Assembly (NCBI GenBank): GCA_026391935.1
Contig: JAPLDC010000093.1
Coordinates: forward strand, 1 to 19,538
From: Bacteroidota bacterium
GTDB lineage: Bacteria > Bacteroidota > Bacteroidia > 2-12-FULL-35-15
DNA length: 19,538 nt
Direction of reading: 5' to 3'
A program made the position numbers and the translations under genes. The notes beneath the pieces are model-generated. The model saw nothing but the letters and a program-made list of their open reading frames with translations, was not told where the DNA came from and made no database searches. Below, piece after piece: positions 1 to 7,909 of this stretch (the first letter of the stretch is position 1; every line of letters starts with the position of its first letter).

Positions 1-122
1 ATAAAAATATCGCTGAGGATGTGTAAGCTTGGTGCGGCATCTTTCCAGAAATAACCAACGATTATTCCCAGGAACATTCCAACAAATATTTGAACAATGA
101 GTGAAGGTTTTTTAAATTTCAT
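1..122 (-). CDS. Probable dicarboxylate/amino acid:cation symporter, N-terminal fragment
   Basis: This is an open frame from ATG at 122-120 running off the left edge, so only 40 codons are visible. The peptide starts MKFKKPSLIVQIFVGMFLG, a short basic head followed by a hydrophobic segment. It continues IIVGYFWKDAAPSLHILSDI and then F. The layout of a first membrane helix, a short loop and then L-x-I-L-S-D-I-F resembles the start of the sodium/proton:dicarboxylate symporter (GltP/DctA, SDF) family, where a LGDIFLRLIKM-type segment follows helix 1. These proteins import glutamate, aspartate or C4-dicarboxylates across the inner membrane. The gene lies downstream of the nuo operon but is separated from it by a terminator, so it is probably a separate unit. 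The family call rests on about 40 residues; another multi-helix transporter is possible, and substrate cannot be inferred. Confidence 0.6.
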   Translation of the reverse strand, partial: MKFKKPSLIVQIFVGMFLGIIVGYFWKDAAPSLHILSDIF

Positions 123-139
123 AGTATATGTTTTTGCCG

Positions 140-180
140 CCCTTGGACTTCGCTCAGGGTAAACTCCGGACGCTAAAGCG
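140..180. repeat. REP-like palindromic element in the symporter 5' leader
   Basis: Bases 140-159 read CCCTTGGACTTCGCTCAGGG, an imperfect palindrome. From memory, close variants (CCCTGAGCGAAGTCGAAGGG on the other strand) are scattered through intergenic DNA of many Bacteroidota and other bacteria. A second small palindrome, CGCTAAAGCG, follows at 171-180. The stretch is richer in GC than its surroundings and non-coding. It would be transcribed as leader RNA if the promoter at 203-210 is used. Confidence 0.45.
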
Positions 181-202
181 CAAAGTTCTTTTTTATAAAA
201 AA

Positions 203-210
203 CAAATATA
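203..210 (-). promoter_or_regulatory. Candidate -7 promoter element for the symporter gene
   Basis: On the minus strand this reads TATATTTG, which fits the Bacteroidota -7 consensus TAnnTTTG. It lies about 80 bases upstream of the symporter start and downstream of the nuo terminator. I see no clear -33 TTG at the usual spacing, so this is a weak call in AT-rich DNA. Confidence 0.3.
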
Positions 211-308
211 GCTTTTGTAGGACAAATATGCGGAAGAAAAGAAGCCGCAGATTCACAGATTTTTTAGGGTTACTTAATTAAAGCCGATTTATTGTCTTTG
301 GTAATGAT

Positions 309-341
309 TAAAAAAAAGCTTCCCATAAAATGAGAAGCTTT
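309..341 (-). terminator. Rho-independent terminator of the nuo operon
   Basis: A perfect 8-bp stem, AAAGCTTC at 315-322 with GAAGCTTT at 334-341, encloses an 11-base loop that can pair further. On the minus strand the second arm runs into an unbroken run of eight T residues (310-317). It starts 20 bases after the nuoN stop codon, as expected for the end of the operon. There is no T-run on the plus-strand side, so it is one-directional. Confidence 0.85.
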
Positions 342-361
342 AAAGTTTAAATTACAATTTC

Positions 362-1654
362 TTATAACAAACTGATAATACAATCAGGCATTAAACCAAG
401 AGCTATAATGGCAATTGCAATAACAATCAGCAACAATTTGTGATTGCTTTCTACAGCAATTGTTTCATCAGAACTATGTTTGAAGAACATGGCGATGATG
501 ATCCGAAAATAATAATATACTCCAATCAAAGATGCTATAATCGCGATCAAAACCAGAGCAACATTACCAGCTACAAATGCAGAAGTGAAAATATAATATT
601 TCGCGAAGAAACCTGCTGTTGGAGGAATCCCAGCTAAAGATAACAGAGCAATTGTCATTACAACTGCTAATAATGGATTTGATTTCCCCAGTCCATTAAA
701 CGAGTCAACAGTGTCGGTTCCTTTTGATTTGGTAATCATATTTACGATAGAGAACGTGGCAATTGATCCGACTGAATATGCAGCAGCATAAAACAAAATA
801 GCGTTGTTAGAATAGCTGTTTCCTGCCAATAATGCTAATAACATATAGCCTGCATGTGCAACACTAGAATATGCCAACATGCGTTTTGTGCTGGATTGCA
901 TAACAGCGGTTATGTTTCCAACCAATAATGTCAACGCGGCCATTATCCATACAACATGCATCCATGTTCCACTCACGCTCATGAATGTTGCAGAGAACAA
1001 TCTTAAGAAAGCGGCAAAGGCTGCTGTTTTTACGATAGTTGCCATAAATGCAGTAATTACAGTAGGTGCACCCTGATAAACATCCGGAGCCCAGAAATGA
1101 AAAGGAGCAGCAGAAACTTTAAATGCCATTCCGACCAACATTAATAAAACACCCACATAAAATATTGAAGAAATTGCTCTTCCGTTTGTTACAGCAGCAG
1201 CTATTCCTGAAAGATCAAAAGAGCCTGTTGCGCCATAGATCAAAGCGATACCGAATAGCAAGAAACCTGTTGCAAAAGCCCCCATGATCAAATACTTAAA
1301 GGCTGCTTCGTTGGAAGAGATATCTGTTTTATTGCTACCTGCTAAAATATACATTGGTATTGAAAGTATCTCGATACCTAAAAACAACATTGCCATATTG
1401 CTGTAAGAAACCATAATTACCGCTCCGACAAGTGAAAACAATACAAGGGCAAAATAATCTGTCTGGTTGGATTCTTCTTTAAAAAATCCTTCTGCCATAA
1501 TAAACCATAAAAAGGCGATCACTATGATCACGGCAGTGAATGCCACAGCATAGTTATCAAATTGCACCATTTTGAAATACAATTTATTGGTATCCCAATC
1601 AAAAATATTTAAAACGAATGTCGTGATAAGGCCAAGTAAAACGATTGGATACAA
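362..1654 (-). CDS. nuoN: NADH-quinone oxidoreductase subunit N (intact part of the reading frame)
   Basis: NuoN is one of three antiporter-like proton-pumping subunits in the membrane arm of complex I. The open frame gives 430 residues if translation starts at TTG 1654-1652. The family signatures are present: a membrane glutamate in LFLGIEILSIP (Glu95 in this numbering) and a membrane lysine in MAFKVSAAPFHFWAPDVYQG (Lys179), both used in proton transfer, with many hydrophobic helices throughout. The frame continues upstream without a shift to an ATG at 1729 but is broken by TAA at 1678-1676. The full frame would be about 455 residues, nearer the usual NuoN length, so the TTG start is only a fallback and the first helix is lost. 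It is last in the operon, followed by the terminator. Identity is certain; whether functional protein is made is not. Confidence 0.9.
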   Translation of the reverse strand: MYPIVLLGLITTFVLNIFDWDTNKLYFKMVQFDNYAVAFTAVIIVIAFLWFIMAEGFFKEESNQTDYFALVLFSLVGAVIMVSYSNMAMLFLGIEILSIPMYILAGSNKTDISSNEAAFKYLIMGAFATGFLLFGIALIYGATGSFDLSGIAAAVTNGRAISSIFYVGVLLMLVGMAFKVSAAPFHFWAPDVYQGAPTVITAFMATIVKTAAFAAFLRLFSATFMSVSGTWMHVVWIMAALTLLVGNITAVMQSSTKRMLAYSSVAHAGYMLLALLAGNSYSNNAILFYAAAYSVGSIATFSIVNMITKSKGTDTVDSFNGLGKSNPLLAVVMTIALLSLAGIPPTAGFFAKYYIFTSAFVAGNVALVLIAIIASLIGVYYYFRIIIAMFFKHSSDETIAVESNHKLLLIVIAIAIIALGLMPDCIISLL

Positions 1655-1729
1655 TAGTTTTTTAAAGCTGAATATTTAAGCTAACAATGCAATTACACCT
1701 AATGAAGAAAGTAATATTAATGCTTTCAT
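1655..1729 (-). pseudogene. nuoN: Severed nuoN N-terminus ahead of an in-frame TAA
   Basis: From ATG at 1729-1727 the frame reads MKALILLSSLGVIALLA and then TAA (1678-1676). It continues in the same frame as IFSFKKLLYPIVLLGL into the intact nuoN body. The 17 residues look like NuoN transmembrane helix 1, and the next codons look like the loop and helix 2. From memory of Bacteroidota NuoN proteins, glutamate is common at the stop position (xxEIFxFKK), so GAA to TAA is a plausible single change. No other stop or frameshift is present downstream. Possible explanations are a recent nonsense mutation, a sequence error, stop readthrough, or re-initiation at TTG 1654. Confidence 0.75.
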
Positions 1730-1743
1730 ATACTTTATTTTTT

Positions 1744-1797
1744 CACCACAAATTTCACAGACTATTTAAAAAATTTTGTGAATCGTGTTTTTAATTT
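1744..1797. repeat. Imperfect inverted-repeat remnant between nuoM and nuoN
   Basis: The gap contains CACCACAAATTTCACAG and, in the opposite sense, TTTTGTGAATCGTG, which can pair loosely across an AT-rich centre. It resembles the 'CACAGATTTCACAG' style non-coding repeats I recall from Bacteroidota genomes; a short related piece (GCCGCAGATTCACAG) occurs near 245-259. The match is imperfect and could be chance in AT-rich DNA. Confidence 0.3.
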
Positions 1798-1814
1798 TTT
1801 TCTTATTCTAAATT

Positions 1815-3281
1815 TTATTTTCCTAAGGCCGCCTGCACTCCTTGAACCAATTGATCAACAGCCGGTCCTGAAATATCTAATAATGGTTTAGGAAATACTC
1901 CGAATGCAATAACTGCTGCGCAAATAATTAACAACACCACCTTTTCGCTTTTCTCCAAAGGAGCAAAAGAAGAGGTGATAGAATTTGTTTCTCCTAACAT
2001 AATCGATTGATAACTGCGTAACATATAAACAGCTCCTAAAATAACTGATAATCCTGCAAAAGCTGCAATCCAAGCATTGTGTTGAAAAAGACCGTTGAGT
2101 AACAAAAATTCACCAACAAATCCGTTTGTTAAAGGCAAGGCCACACTTCCTAATAATATGAACAAGAATAAAACTGCAAATTGAGGATTTACATTTCTGA
2201 TACCGCCTAATGATTGTATCTCGCGCGTATTTGTGCGTCTTTGAATAATGTCAACGATAAAGAATAAACCAACCACATTCACACCGTGACTCAGCATCTG
2301 AATCATTCCACCCTGAACACCTTGAACATTCATAGATAAAATTCCGGCAGCAATTAATCCAACGTGAGCAATGGATGAATAGGCTATTAATCGTTTGAAA
2401 TCTTTTTGCACGATAGCAATACATGAAGCATAAACTATTCCGATTACAGCTAATCCAATAGCTATATTTGCATAATGTTCAACTCCCAGCGGCGCGATAG
2501 GCAATAACCATCGCACTAATCCAAAAGTTCCCATTTTTAACATGATCCCGGAAAGCAACATTGTGCCTTGTGTTGGAGCTGTTGTATAGGTATCGGGTTG
2601 CCAAGTGTGAAAAGGAAAGATCGGCATTTTTATTGCGAAGGCGATGAACATTGCCCAGAACACATACCCTTGATGAACTACATCCATTCCTCTTCCCGCA
2701 GCGTAAATAGCATCGATATTGAAACTGTGTGTTCCGGGAGTATGTAAATACAGGTAGATCAAGCCTCCCAGCATGAAAAGACTACCGGCTAATGTGTAAA
2801 CAAAAAACTTGAATGTAATTCTTGCTCTGTCTTCTCCACCCCATAATAAACAAATGAAATAAATCGGTAGCAAAGCCAATTCCCAGAATACATAAAATAA
2901 GAATCCATCTAAAGAAACAAATACCCCTATCAAAGCCATTTGCATGAAAAGAATCAATGCATAAAAAGCAGAAGGATTTTTGTGCTCATTTTTAAAGGAT
3001 GTCAGAATAATAACCGGAACAAGAAAGGTGGTCAGTAAAACAAGTAACATAGAAATACCATCGATACCCACATGAAAAGTAATGCCCATCGATTGAACCC
3101 ATGCAGAGTTCCACACAAATTGCATTGATGCATCCTGTTTAAATTGAGATAGCGCAAAAATTGCAATTGCGAATTCAATTATAGCTGCTCCTAGTGCGAT
3201 GTTTTTTACTTGTTGTCCTTTTACAAAAAACAACAGTAAACTTGCAACTAAAGGAAATAATATTAAAAGAAGTGTGATCAT
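1815..3281 (-). CDS. nuoM: NADH-quinone oxidoreductase subunit M
   Basis: NuoM is an antiporter-like proton-pumping subunit of the complex I membrane arm, placed between NuoN and NuoL. The product is 488 residues, a normal length. It has the expected glutamate in FYVFWELALLPIYF (Glu134), the transport lysine in AFAIKMPIFPFHTWQPDTY (Lys218), and the second lysine region VQKDFKRLIAYSSIAHVG typical of NuoL/M/N proteins. It is hydrophobic throughout, consistent with about 14 helices. The start ATG at 3281-3279 gives a typical short first helix (MITLLLILFPLVASLLLFFV). It follows nuoL after 83 bases, which hold a small GC-rich hairpin. I see nothing unusual in the protein itself. Confidence 0.97.
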   Translation of the reverse strand: MITLLLILFPLVASLLLFFVKGQQVKNIALGAAIIEFAIAIFALSQFKQDASMQFVWNSAWVQSMGITFHVGIDGISMLLVLLTTFLVPVIILTSFKNEHKNPSAFYALILFMQMALIGVFVSLDGFLFYVFWELALLPIYFICLLWGGEDRARITFKFFVYTLAGSLFMLGGLIYLYLHTPGTHSFNIDAIYAAGRGMDVVHQGYVFWAMFIAFAIKMPIFPFHTWQPDTYTTAPTQGTMLLSGIMLKMGTFGLVRWLLPIAPLGVEHYANIAIGLAVIGIVYASCIAIVQKDFKRLIAYSSIAHVGLIAAGILSMNVQGVQGGMIQMLSHGVNVVGLFFIVDIIQRRTNTREIQSLGGIRNVNPQFAVLFLFILLGSVALPLTNGFVGEFLLLNGLFQHNAWIAAFAGLSVILGAVYMLRSYQSIMLGETNSITSSFAPLEKSEKVVLLIICAAVIAFGVFPKPLLDISGPAVDQLVQGVQAALGK

Positions 3282-3330
3282 ATCTTATAAAATTCTAAAA
3301 TCTAAATATCTTTTCTTTTTAAATTTGGCA

Positions 3331-3360
3331 AGGATTCGCTCACCATCGCGAGCACACCTC
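3331..3360. repeat. GC-rich hairpin element between nuoL and nuoM
   Basis: Directly after the nuoL stop the DNA turns GC-rich and contains GCTCAC-CATC-GCGAGC (3338-3353), a 6-bp stem with one G-T pair on a four-base loop. The rest of the gap is very AT-rich. It is non-coding and has no T-run, so it is not a terminator. It may be a REP-like unit of a different family from those around nuoE, or an mRNA processing or stability hairpin. Confidence 0.4.
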
Positions 3361-3364
3361 TCTA

Positions 3365-5263
3365 CTAAAACAGTTGTGAAAACAAAATCAATACAATACT
3401 AATAACCATAACAAAAATATAGAATCCGGTGTTTCCAGTTTGTACAAGCCGTATCGTACTGCTCAGCCATTTTACAGTTGAACCAACACCGTTTACAATT
3501 CCGTCTACAACTTGATTGTCTATCAATTTATAAAAGGCCTCTGAGATCATGTTCAGCGGTTTTGTGATCAGGTTCTCATAAATTTCATCTACCCAATATT
3601 TATTATAAACAAGTTTATGTATCGCGCTTGTTTCATCTCCTTCAGCAGCAGGCACTCTATTATTTTTCACAAATACAGTGTAGGCAAAATAGATCGCAAG
3701 AATCATTATTAAGGTTGCTATGCCCATTAACATGTATTCGGTTTCGTGCGATGCAGCTTGAACAATCCTGAAAGAAGAGAACTCAAATACAGGGCTTAAG
3801 AACGCTTCTAAAAAATGTGTTCCACCTAATGCTGCCGGAATACCCACTAAACCACCCACAACAGAAAGTATCGCTAAGACGATCAATGGTATCGTCATAG
3901 ATTTTGGTGATTCATGCAAATGATGTTCTTGTTCATGCGTTCCTCTGAACTTGCCATGGAATGTAAGGAAGTACAATCTGAACATGTAAAAGGTTGTCAT
4001 TGCAGCTCCCAGAATGCCCAGGAACCAAAGTAGTTTATTGTGCTCATACGCCTGTGCTAAAATTTCGTCTTTCGAAAAGAATCCTGAAAAAGGGAAACAA
4101 CCAGCAATGGCAAGCGTTCCTAATAAGAACGTAATGTGAGTTGTTGAAATGTATTTTTTCAATCCACCCATTTTCCTGATATCCTGCTCACCGCCCATTG
4201 CATGAATAACACTACCTGCACCGAGGAATAATAATGCTTTGAAGAACGCATGTGTCATCACATGAAATACCGCACCTGTATATGCACCAACGCCTAATGC
4301 AAGGAACATATAACCCAATTGCGAAACAGTGGAGTATGCTAAAACTTTTTTAATGTCATTTTGAGCCAAGCCTATTGTCGCAGCAAACAAAGCGGTACAC
4401 ACACCAACTACCGCCACAACATTCATAGCATCAGGAGAAAGTGTATATAAAACGTTTGAGCGTGCGATCATATAAATACCCGCAGTAACCATCGTAGCAG
4501 CATGTATCAATGCAGAAACAGGTGTTGGACCTGCCATCGCATCAGGTAACCAAGTATATAAAGGAAGTTGGGCACTCTTCCCCATCGCACCAACAAATAA
4601 TAATAAAGCAATTGCAGTTAATGTAGGATTTCCTGTAGCCATATTTTTTGCTTGCTCAAATACATCATGGTAGCCGATGCTTCCGAAGGTCACAAAAATC
4701 AGGATGATACCCAAAAGAAAGCCAAGGTCACCGATACGGTTCATGATAAATGCTTTTTTTGCTGCATTATTGAAGGCCGTGTTCTTGAACCAGAAACCGA
4801 TCAATAAATAAGAACACAATCCAACACCTTCCCAACCTACGAACATGATCAGGTAGTTGGAGCCAAGCACAAGAAGAAGCATGAAGAAGATAAATAAATT
4901 CAGATACGCAAAGAAGCGCGAAAACCCTTCATCATGACTCATGTATCCTGTTGAATAAAGATGTATCAGGAAGCCGATACCTGTAATAATCAATAAAAAT
5001 AAAGAAGATAGAGGGTCAATTAAAAAAGAAAATGGAATGGAAAGTTTTCCAGCGGAGATCCAATTAAAAAGTTCAATTGTAAATTCTTTTTGAGTTCCTC
5101 CTTTTAGTTCAAAAAATATTCCAAGTGCAACAGCGAAAGCAGCCATTACGGTTCCGCTTCCAATTGTTCCAACAATCCCTTTTGATAATTTTTTCCCAAA
5201 TAATCCGATGATCACAAATCCTATCAAGGGAAGTAGCGGAACTAACCAAACTAATTTTATCAT
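3365..5263 (-). CDS. nuoL: NADH-quinone oxidoreductase subunit L
   Basis: NuoL is the outermost proton-pumping subunit of the complex I membrane arm. The product is 632 residues, close to the 613 of E. coli. Key features are the glutamate in MFVGWEGVGLCSYLLIGFWF (Glu145), the lysine in VGAMGKSAQLPLYTWLPDAM (Lys229), and the discontinuous-helix motif GPTPVSALIHAATMVTAG that follows. The C-terminal 100 or so residues carry a polar stretch (VDEIYENLITKPLNMISEAF) and a final hydrophobic helix, matching the lateral helix that runs along NuoM and NuoN. The ATG at 5263 gives the usual helix-1 start, and the gap to nuoK is 38 bases. Nothing is missing. Confidence 0.97.
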   Translation of the reverse strand: MIKLVWLVPLLPLIGFVIIGLFGKKLSKGIVGTIGSGTVMAAFAVALGIFFELKGGTQKEFTIELFNWISAGKLSIPFSFLIDPLSSLFLLIITGIGFLIHLYSTGYMSHDEGFSRFFAYLNLFIFFMLLLVLGSNYLIMFVGWEGVGLCSYLLIGFWFKNTAFNNAAKKAFIMNRIGDLGFLLGIILIFVTFGSIGYHDVFEQAKNMATGNPTLTAIALLLFVGAMGKSAQLPLYTWLPDAMAGPTPVSALIHAATMVTAGIYMIARSNVLYTLSPDAMNVVAVVGVCTALFAATIGLAQNDIKKVLAYSTVSQLGYMFLALGVGAYTGAVFHVMTHAFFKALLFLGAGSVIHAMGGEQDIRKMGGLKKYISTTHITFLLGTLAIAGCFPFSGFFSKDEILAQAYEHNKLLWFLGILGAAMTTFYMFRLYFLTFHGKFRGTHEQEHHLHESPKSMTIPLIVLAILSVVGGLVGIPAALGGTHFLEAFLSPVFEFSSFRIVQAASHETEYMLMGIATLIMILAIYFAYTVFVKNNRVPAAEGDETSAIHKLVYNKYWVDEIYENLITKPLNMISEAFYKLIDNQVVDGIVNGVGSTVKWLSSTIRLVQTGNTGFYIFVMVISIVLILFSQLF

Positions 5264-5301
5264 AATCTTTTATTTTAAATTCAGAATACTATTCTGAAAT
5301 A

Positions 5302-5619
5302 CTACCATTTCAATTTGTTCAACATATCGATATCCGATGATTTTGTATTCCTGTAAACCATCATCAAAATTGCAAGTCCAACTGCCACTTCCGCAGCAGC
5401 AACCGCCATAATAAAAAATACAAATACCTGTCCTTTGCTATCTGACAAATAACTAGAAAATGCTACCAGCAATAAGTTTACGGCATTCAACATAATTTCA
5501 ATAGACATAAAAATGATAATTGCATTACGTCTAAAAAGTACACCTAAAACACCGATGGTAAAAAGAACGGTACATAATAATAAATACCACTCTATCGGAA
5601 CAACTTGTATTGCGCTCAT
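5302..5619 (-). CDS. nuoK: NADH-quinone oxidoreductase subunit K
   Basis: NuoK is a small three-helix membrane subunit of complex I linking the quinone-site region to the pumps. The product is 105 residues, the normal size. The two conserved membrane glutamates are visible: Glu41 in FMSIEIMLNAVNLLL and Glu77 in VAAAEVAVGLAILM, matching E. coli Glu36 and Glu72, which are needed for proton transfer. It lies between nuoJ (69-base AT-rich gap, nothing notable in it) and nuoL (38-base gap). The start ATG at 5619 leaves a short extension (MSAIQVVP) ahead of helix 1. The identification is secure. Confidence 0.97.
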   Translation of the reverse strand: MSAIQVVPIEWYLLLCTVLFTIGVLGVLFRRNAIIIFMSIEIMLNAVNLLLVAFSSYLSDSKGQVFVFFIMAVAAAEVAVGLAILMMVYRNTKSSDIDMLNKLKW

Positions 5620-5688
5620 ATCTTTTAAAAATTGAAGATCAAAAACTATAAAAATTTCAATCTGTACTATTAAACTTTCAATCTATAA

Positions 5689-6189
5689 TTATTTAATACT
5701 TTTTTTGCCCAGCAAAACCGCCCCAACCATAGCTGCTAATAGCAGAATGGAAGAAATTTCAAACGGCAATAAGAAATCCTGAAACAATGTTTTTCCAAGA
5801 TTTTCAATTAGTCCGATGTTTGCATCAAAGTTGTTGGTAGCCATAATATTTGTTGCACCCTTTAAAGAACCCACCAAAACGACCAATAGTAAACCGGCTG
5901 CGATGACTGCGGAAAATTTCAACCATGGACTTTTATGTGGTTCTGTCTCCTTGTTCAAATTCAAAAGCATAATCACAAAAAGGAAAAGCACCATAATTGC
6001 TCCTGCATAAACGATAACGTGAACAGCTGCAAGAAACTGGGCATTTAACAATACATAGTGACCTGCGATCGTAAAAAATGCCATAACCAGATACAAGACA
6101 CTGTGCACAGGATTTTTCGAAAATACTACCATCAATGCGAACATTATCGTAAGGAAGGAAAGGAAATAAAATAAATAAGTTGTGATCAT
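5689..6189 (-). CDS. nuoJ: NADH-quinone oxidoreductase subunit J
   Basis: NuoJ is a five-helix membrane subunit of complex I. The product is 166 residues, within the usual 160-185. Helix 3 carries the family signature VIVYAGAIMVLFLFVIML (residues 58-75), whose tyrosine and glycine region forms the pi-bulge involved in coupling. The C-terminus SSILLLAAMVGAVLLGKK is also typical. It follows nuoI after 77 bases and precedes nuoK. The start ATG at 6189 directly begins helix 1 (MITTYLFYFLSFLTIMFALM). No anomalies are seen. Confidence 0.96.
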   Translation of the reverse strand: MITTYLFYFLSFLTIMFALMVVFSKNPVHSVLYLVMAFFTIAGHYVLLNAQFLAAVHVIVYAGAIMVLFLFVIMLLNLNKETEPHKSPWLKFSAVIAAGLLLVVLVGSLKGATNIMATNNFDANIGLIENLGKTLFQDFLLPFEISSILLLAAMVGAVLLGKKSIK

Positions 6190-6266
6190 ATTTTTACATT
6201 TTTTAATCTTAGGTTTTGGTCCCGTGTAAACACAAAAATCAAAACACTTTGATCTATAATCTTTTT

Positions 6267-6842
6267 TTATCTGTTGTGATCAAATTCTTTATGCTTCTTA
6301 AACTCCAATACAGCTGCTGTCTGGCGTCTGGTCACATCAATACGTTTTTCTTTTTCAGTACCTTCCACTAAAATATCTTTTGCATAGAAAAAAGATCCAC
6401 GATTATTTTCAGGTTTTACTGTTCTATCGGTCAGGAAAATTGCCTCTTTCGGACAAGCATCCTCACAGTCGCCACAGAATATACAGCGTAACATATTTAT
6501 TTCATATGTTGCAGCATATTTTTCTTCACGATACAATTTCTCTTCCCCTTTTTTACGTTCAGCAGCAACCATTGTAATTGCTTCAGCAGGACAGGCAACA
6601 GCACATAAGCCACAAGCCGTACAACGTTCAGCACCATTCTCATCACGTTTTAAAACATGTTGACCACGGTATGTTCCGCTGAATTCACGTTTTTGCTCCG
6701 GGTACTGAATCGTTGGTTTCTTTCTAAAAAAATGAGACATAGTGATCATCATTCCAGAAAGAATAGCAGGTAGATAAATCTTTTCGTACAAAGACATCTT
6801 TTTGTTAACAACAACTTTTGATCTATTTGTTAATGGTTGCAT
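6267..6842 (-). CDS. nuoI: NADH-quinone oxidoreductase subunit I (two 4Fe-4S ferredoxin-like)
   Basis: NuoI carries clusters N6a and N6b, which pass electrons from NuoG to NuoB. The product is 191 residues. Both cluster motifs are complete: Cys74, 77, 80 and 84 in CTACGLCAVACPAEAI, and Cys120, 123, 126 and 130 in CIFCGDCEDACPKEAIFL. The N-terminal amphipathic helix (YLPAILSGMMITMSHFFRKK) anchors it to the membrane. The called start at 6842 adds 15 residues (MQPLTNRSKVVVNKK) ahead of a second Met (MSLYEKIYLP); that Met, at 6797-6795, is an equally plausible start. It lies 10 bases after nuoH. Confidence 0.96.
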   Translation of the reverse strand: MQPLTNRSKVVVNKKMSLYEKIYLPAILSGMMITMSHFFRKKPTIQYPEQKREFSGTYRGQHVLKRDENGAERCTACGLCAVACPAEAITMVAAERKKGEEKLYREEKYAATYEINMLRCIFCGDCEDACPKEAIFLTDRTVKPENNRGSFFYAKDILVEGTEKEKRIDVTRRQTAAVLEFKKHKEFDHNR

Positions 6843-6852
6843 TGTTTTTTTC

Positions 6853-7902
6853 TTAAAAATTTAAATAAGCCATAATTTCATGCCGCATCATCCACGCTCC
6901 AGTCAATACAATGTTTAATATCGACAAAGGGATCAACGCTTTCCAACCTAAATTCATCAATTGATCATAACGGAAACGTGGCAATGTCCAACGAACCCAC
7001 ATAAAGAAAAAGATGCCAAAAAATATTTTTGCAAACAAAAATACGACACCACAAAGAGTTAATAAATTGGCATCATGAACAAACCTACCTATAAAAGGCA
7101 TGTTGTATCCACCAAAATAAAATGTAGAAATTACTGTTGCTGAAATGAACATGTTAATGTATTCAGCAAAAAGATAAAAACCCATTTTCATGGAACTGTA
7201 TTCGGTATGATACCCCCCAACTAACTCTTGTTCACATTCAGGCAAATCGAAAGGAGCACGGTTTGTTTCAGCGAATGCACAAATAATGAAGATCAAACAA
7301 CCCAAAGGTTGAACCAACACATTCCAGTGCCATCCATGTTGTTGCGCTGCAATTTGTCCAACGCTAAGTGTTCCTGTTGTCATTATCAATGCAATAATAG
7401 ACAAGCCCATTGCAACCTCATAGCTGATCATTTGAGAGGATGCACGCACAGCGCCTAGTAAAGAATATTTATTGTTAGATGCCCAACCACCGATCATGAT
7501 TCCATAAACGCCAATTGATACAACACCAAATAAATAAAGGATACCAATATTCACATCTGCGATTTGTAATGGAAAATTTTCTCCGAAAAGAGTAATTGTA
7601 GTTCCCCATGGAATTACAACACCCGTCATACAAGCGGTAAGTAAACTCAATGCAGGCCCGATAATAAATAATGTTTTATTTGAAACGCTAGGAATTGTTT
7701 CTTCCTTCATGAACAACTTCACGGCATCAGCAACCGGTTGAAGGATCCCAAACCAGCCTGCTCTGTTCGGCCCAAGACGGTCTTGTAAAAAACCCGCTAC
7801 TTTTCGTTCAGCATACGTGCTATACATTGCTATTAACATTGTAAATGCGAATACCACAAGAACTAATATTAATTTATAAATTATATATGTTTGTAAGGCC
7901 AT
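6853..7902 (-). CDS. nuoH: NADH-quinone oxidoreductase subunit H
   Basis: NuoH (ND1) joins the peripheral arm to the membrane arm and forms much of the quinone entry channel. The product is 349 residues, typical for the family. Both family signatures are present: AERKVAGFLQDRLGPNRAG (residues 31-49) and AFAETNRAPFDLPE (209-222), the latter followed by the acidic ECEQELVGGYHTEY loop at the quinone cavity. Eight or so hydrophobic helices are evident. The start ATG at 7902 immediately precedes helix 1. The gaps are 7 bases to nuoG and 10 to nuoI, indicating tight co-expression. Confidence 0.97.
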   Translation of the reverse strand: MALQTYIIYKLILVLVVFAFTMLIAMYSTYAERKVAGFLQDRLGPNRAGWFGILQPVADAVKLFMKEETIPSVSNKTLFIIGPALSLLTACMTGVVIPWGTTITLFGENFPLQIADVNIGILYLFGVVSIGVYGIMIGGWASNNKYSLLGAVRASSQMISYEVAMGLSIIALIMTTGTLSVGQIAAQQHGWHWNVLVQPLGCLIFIICAFAETNRAPFDLPECEQELVGGYHTEYSSMKMGFYLFAEYINMFISATVISTFYFGGYNMPFIGRFVHDANLLTLCGVVFLFAKIFFGIFFFMWVRWTLPRFRYDQLMNLGWKALIPLSILNIVLTGAWMMRHEIMAYLNF

Positions 7903-7909
7903 AATCTAA

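Noticed and set aside
123..308. Possible small gene between the symporter and the nuo terminator
   Set aside because: No frame of useful length with a start and plausible codon use; the stretch holds a REP-like palindrome and AT-rich leader only.
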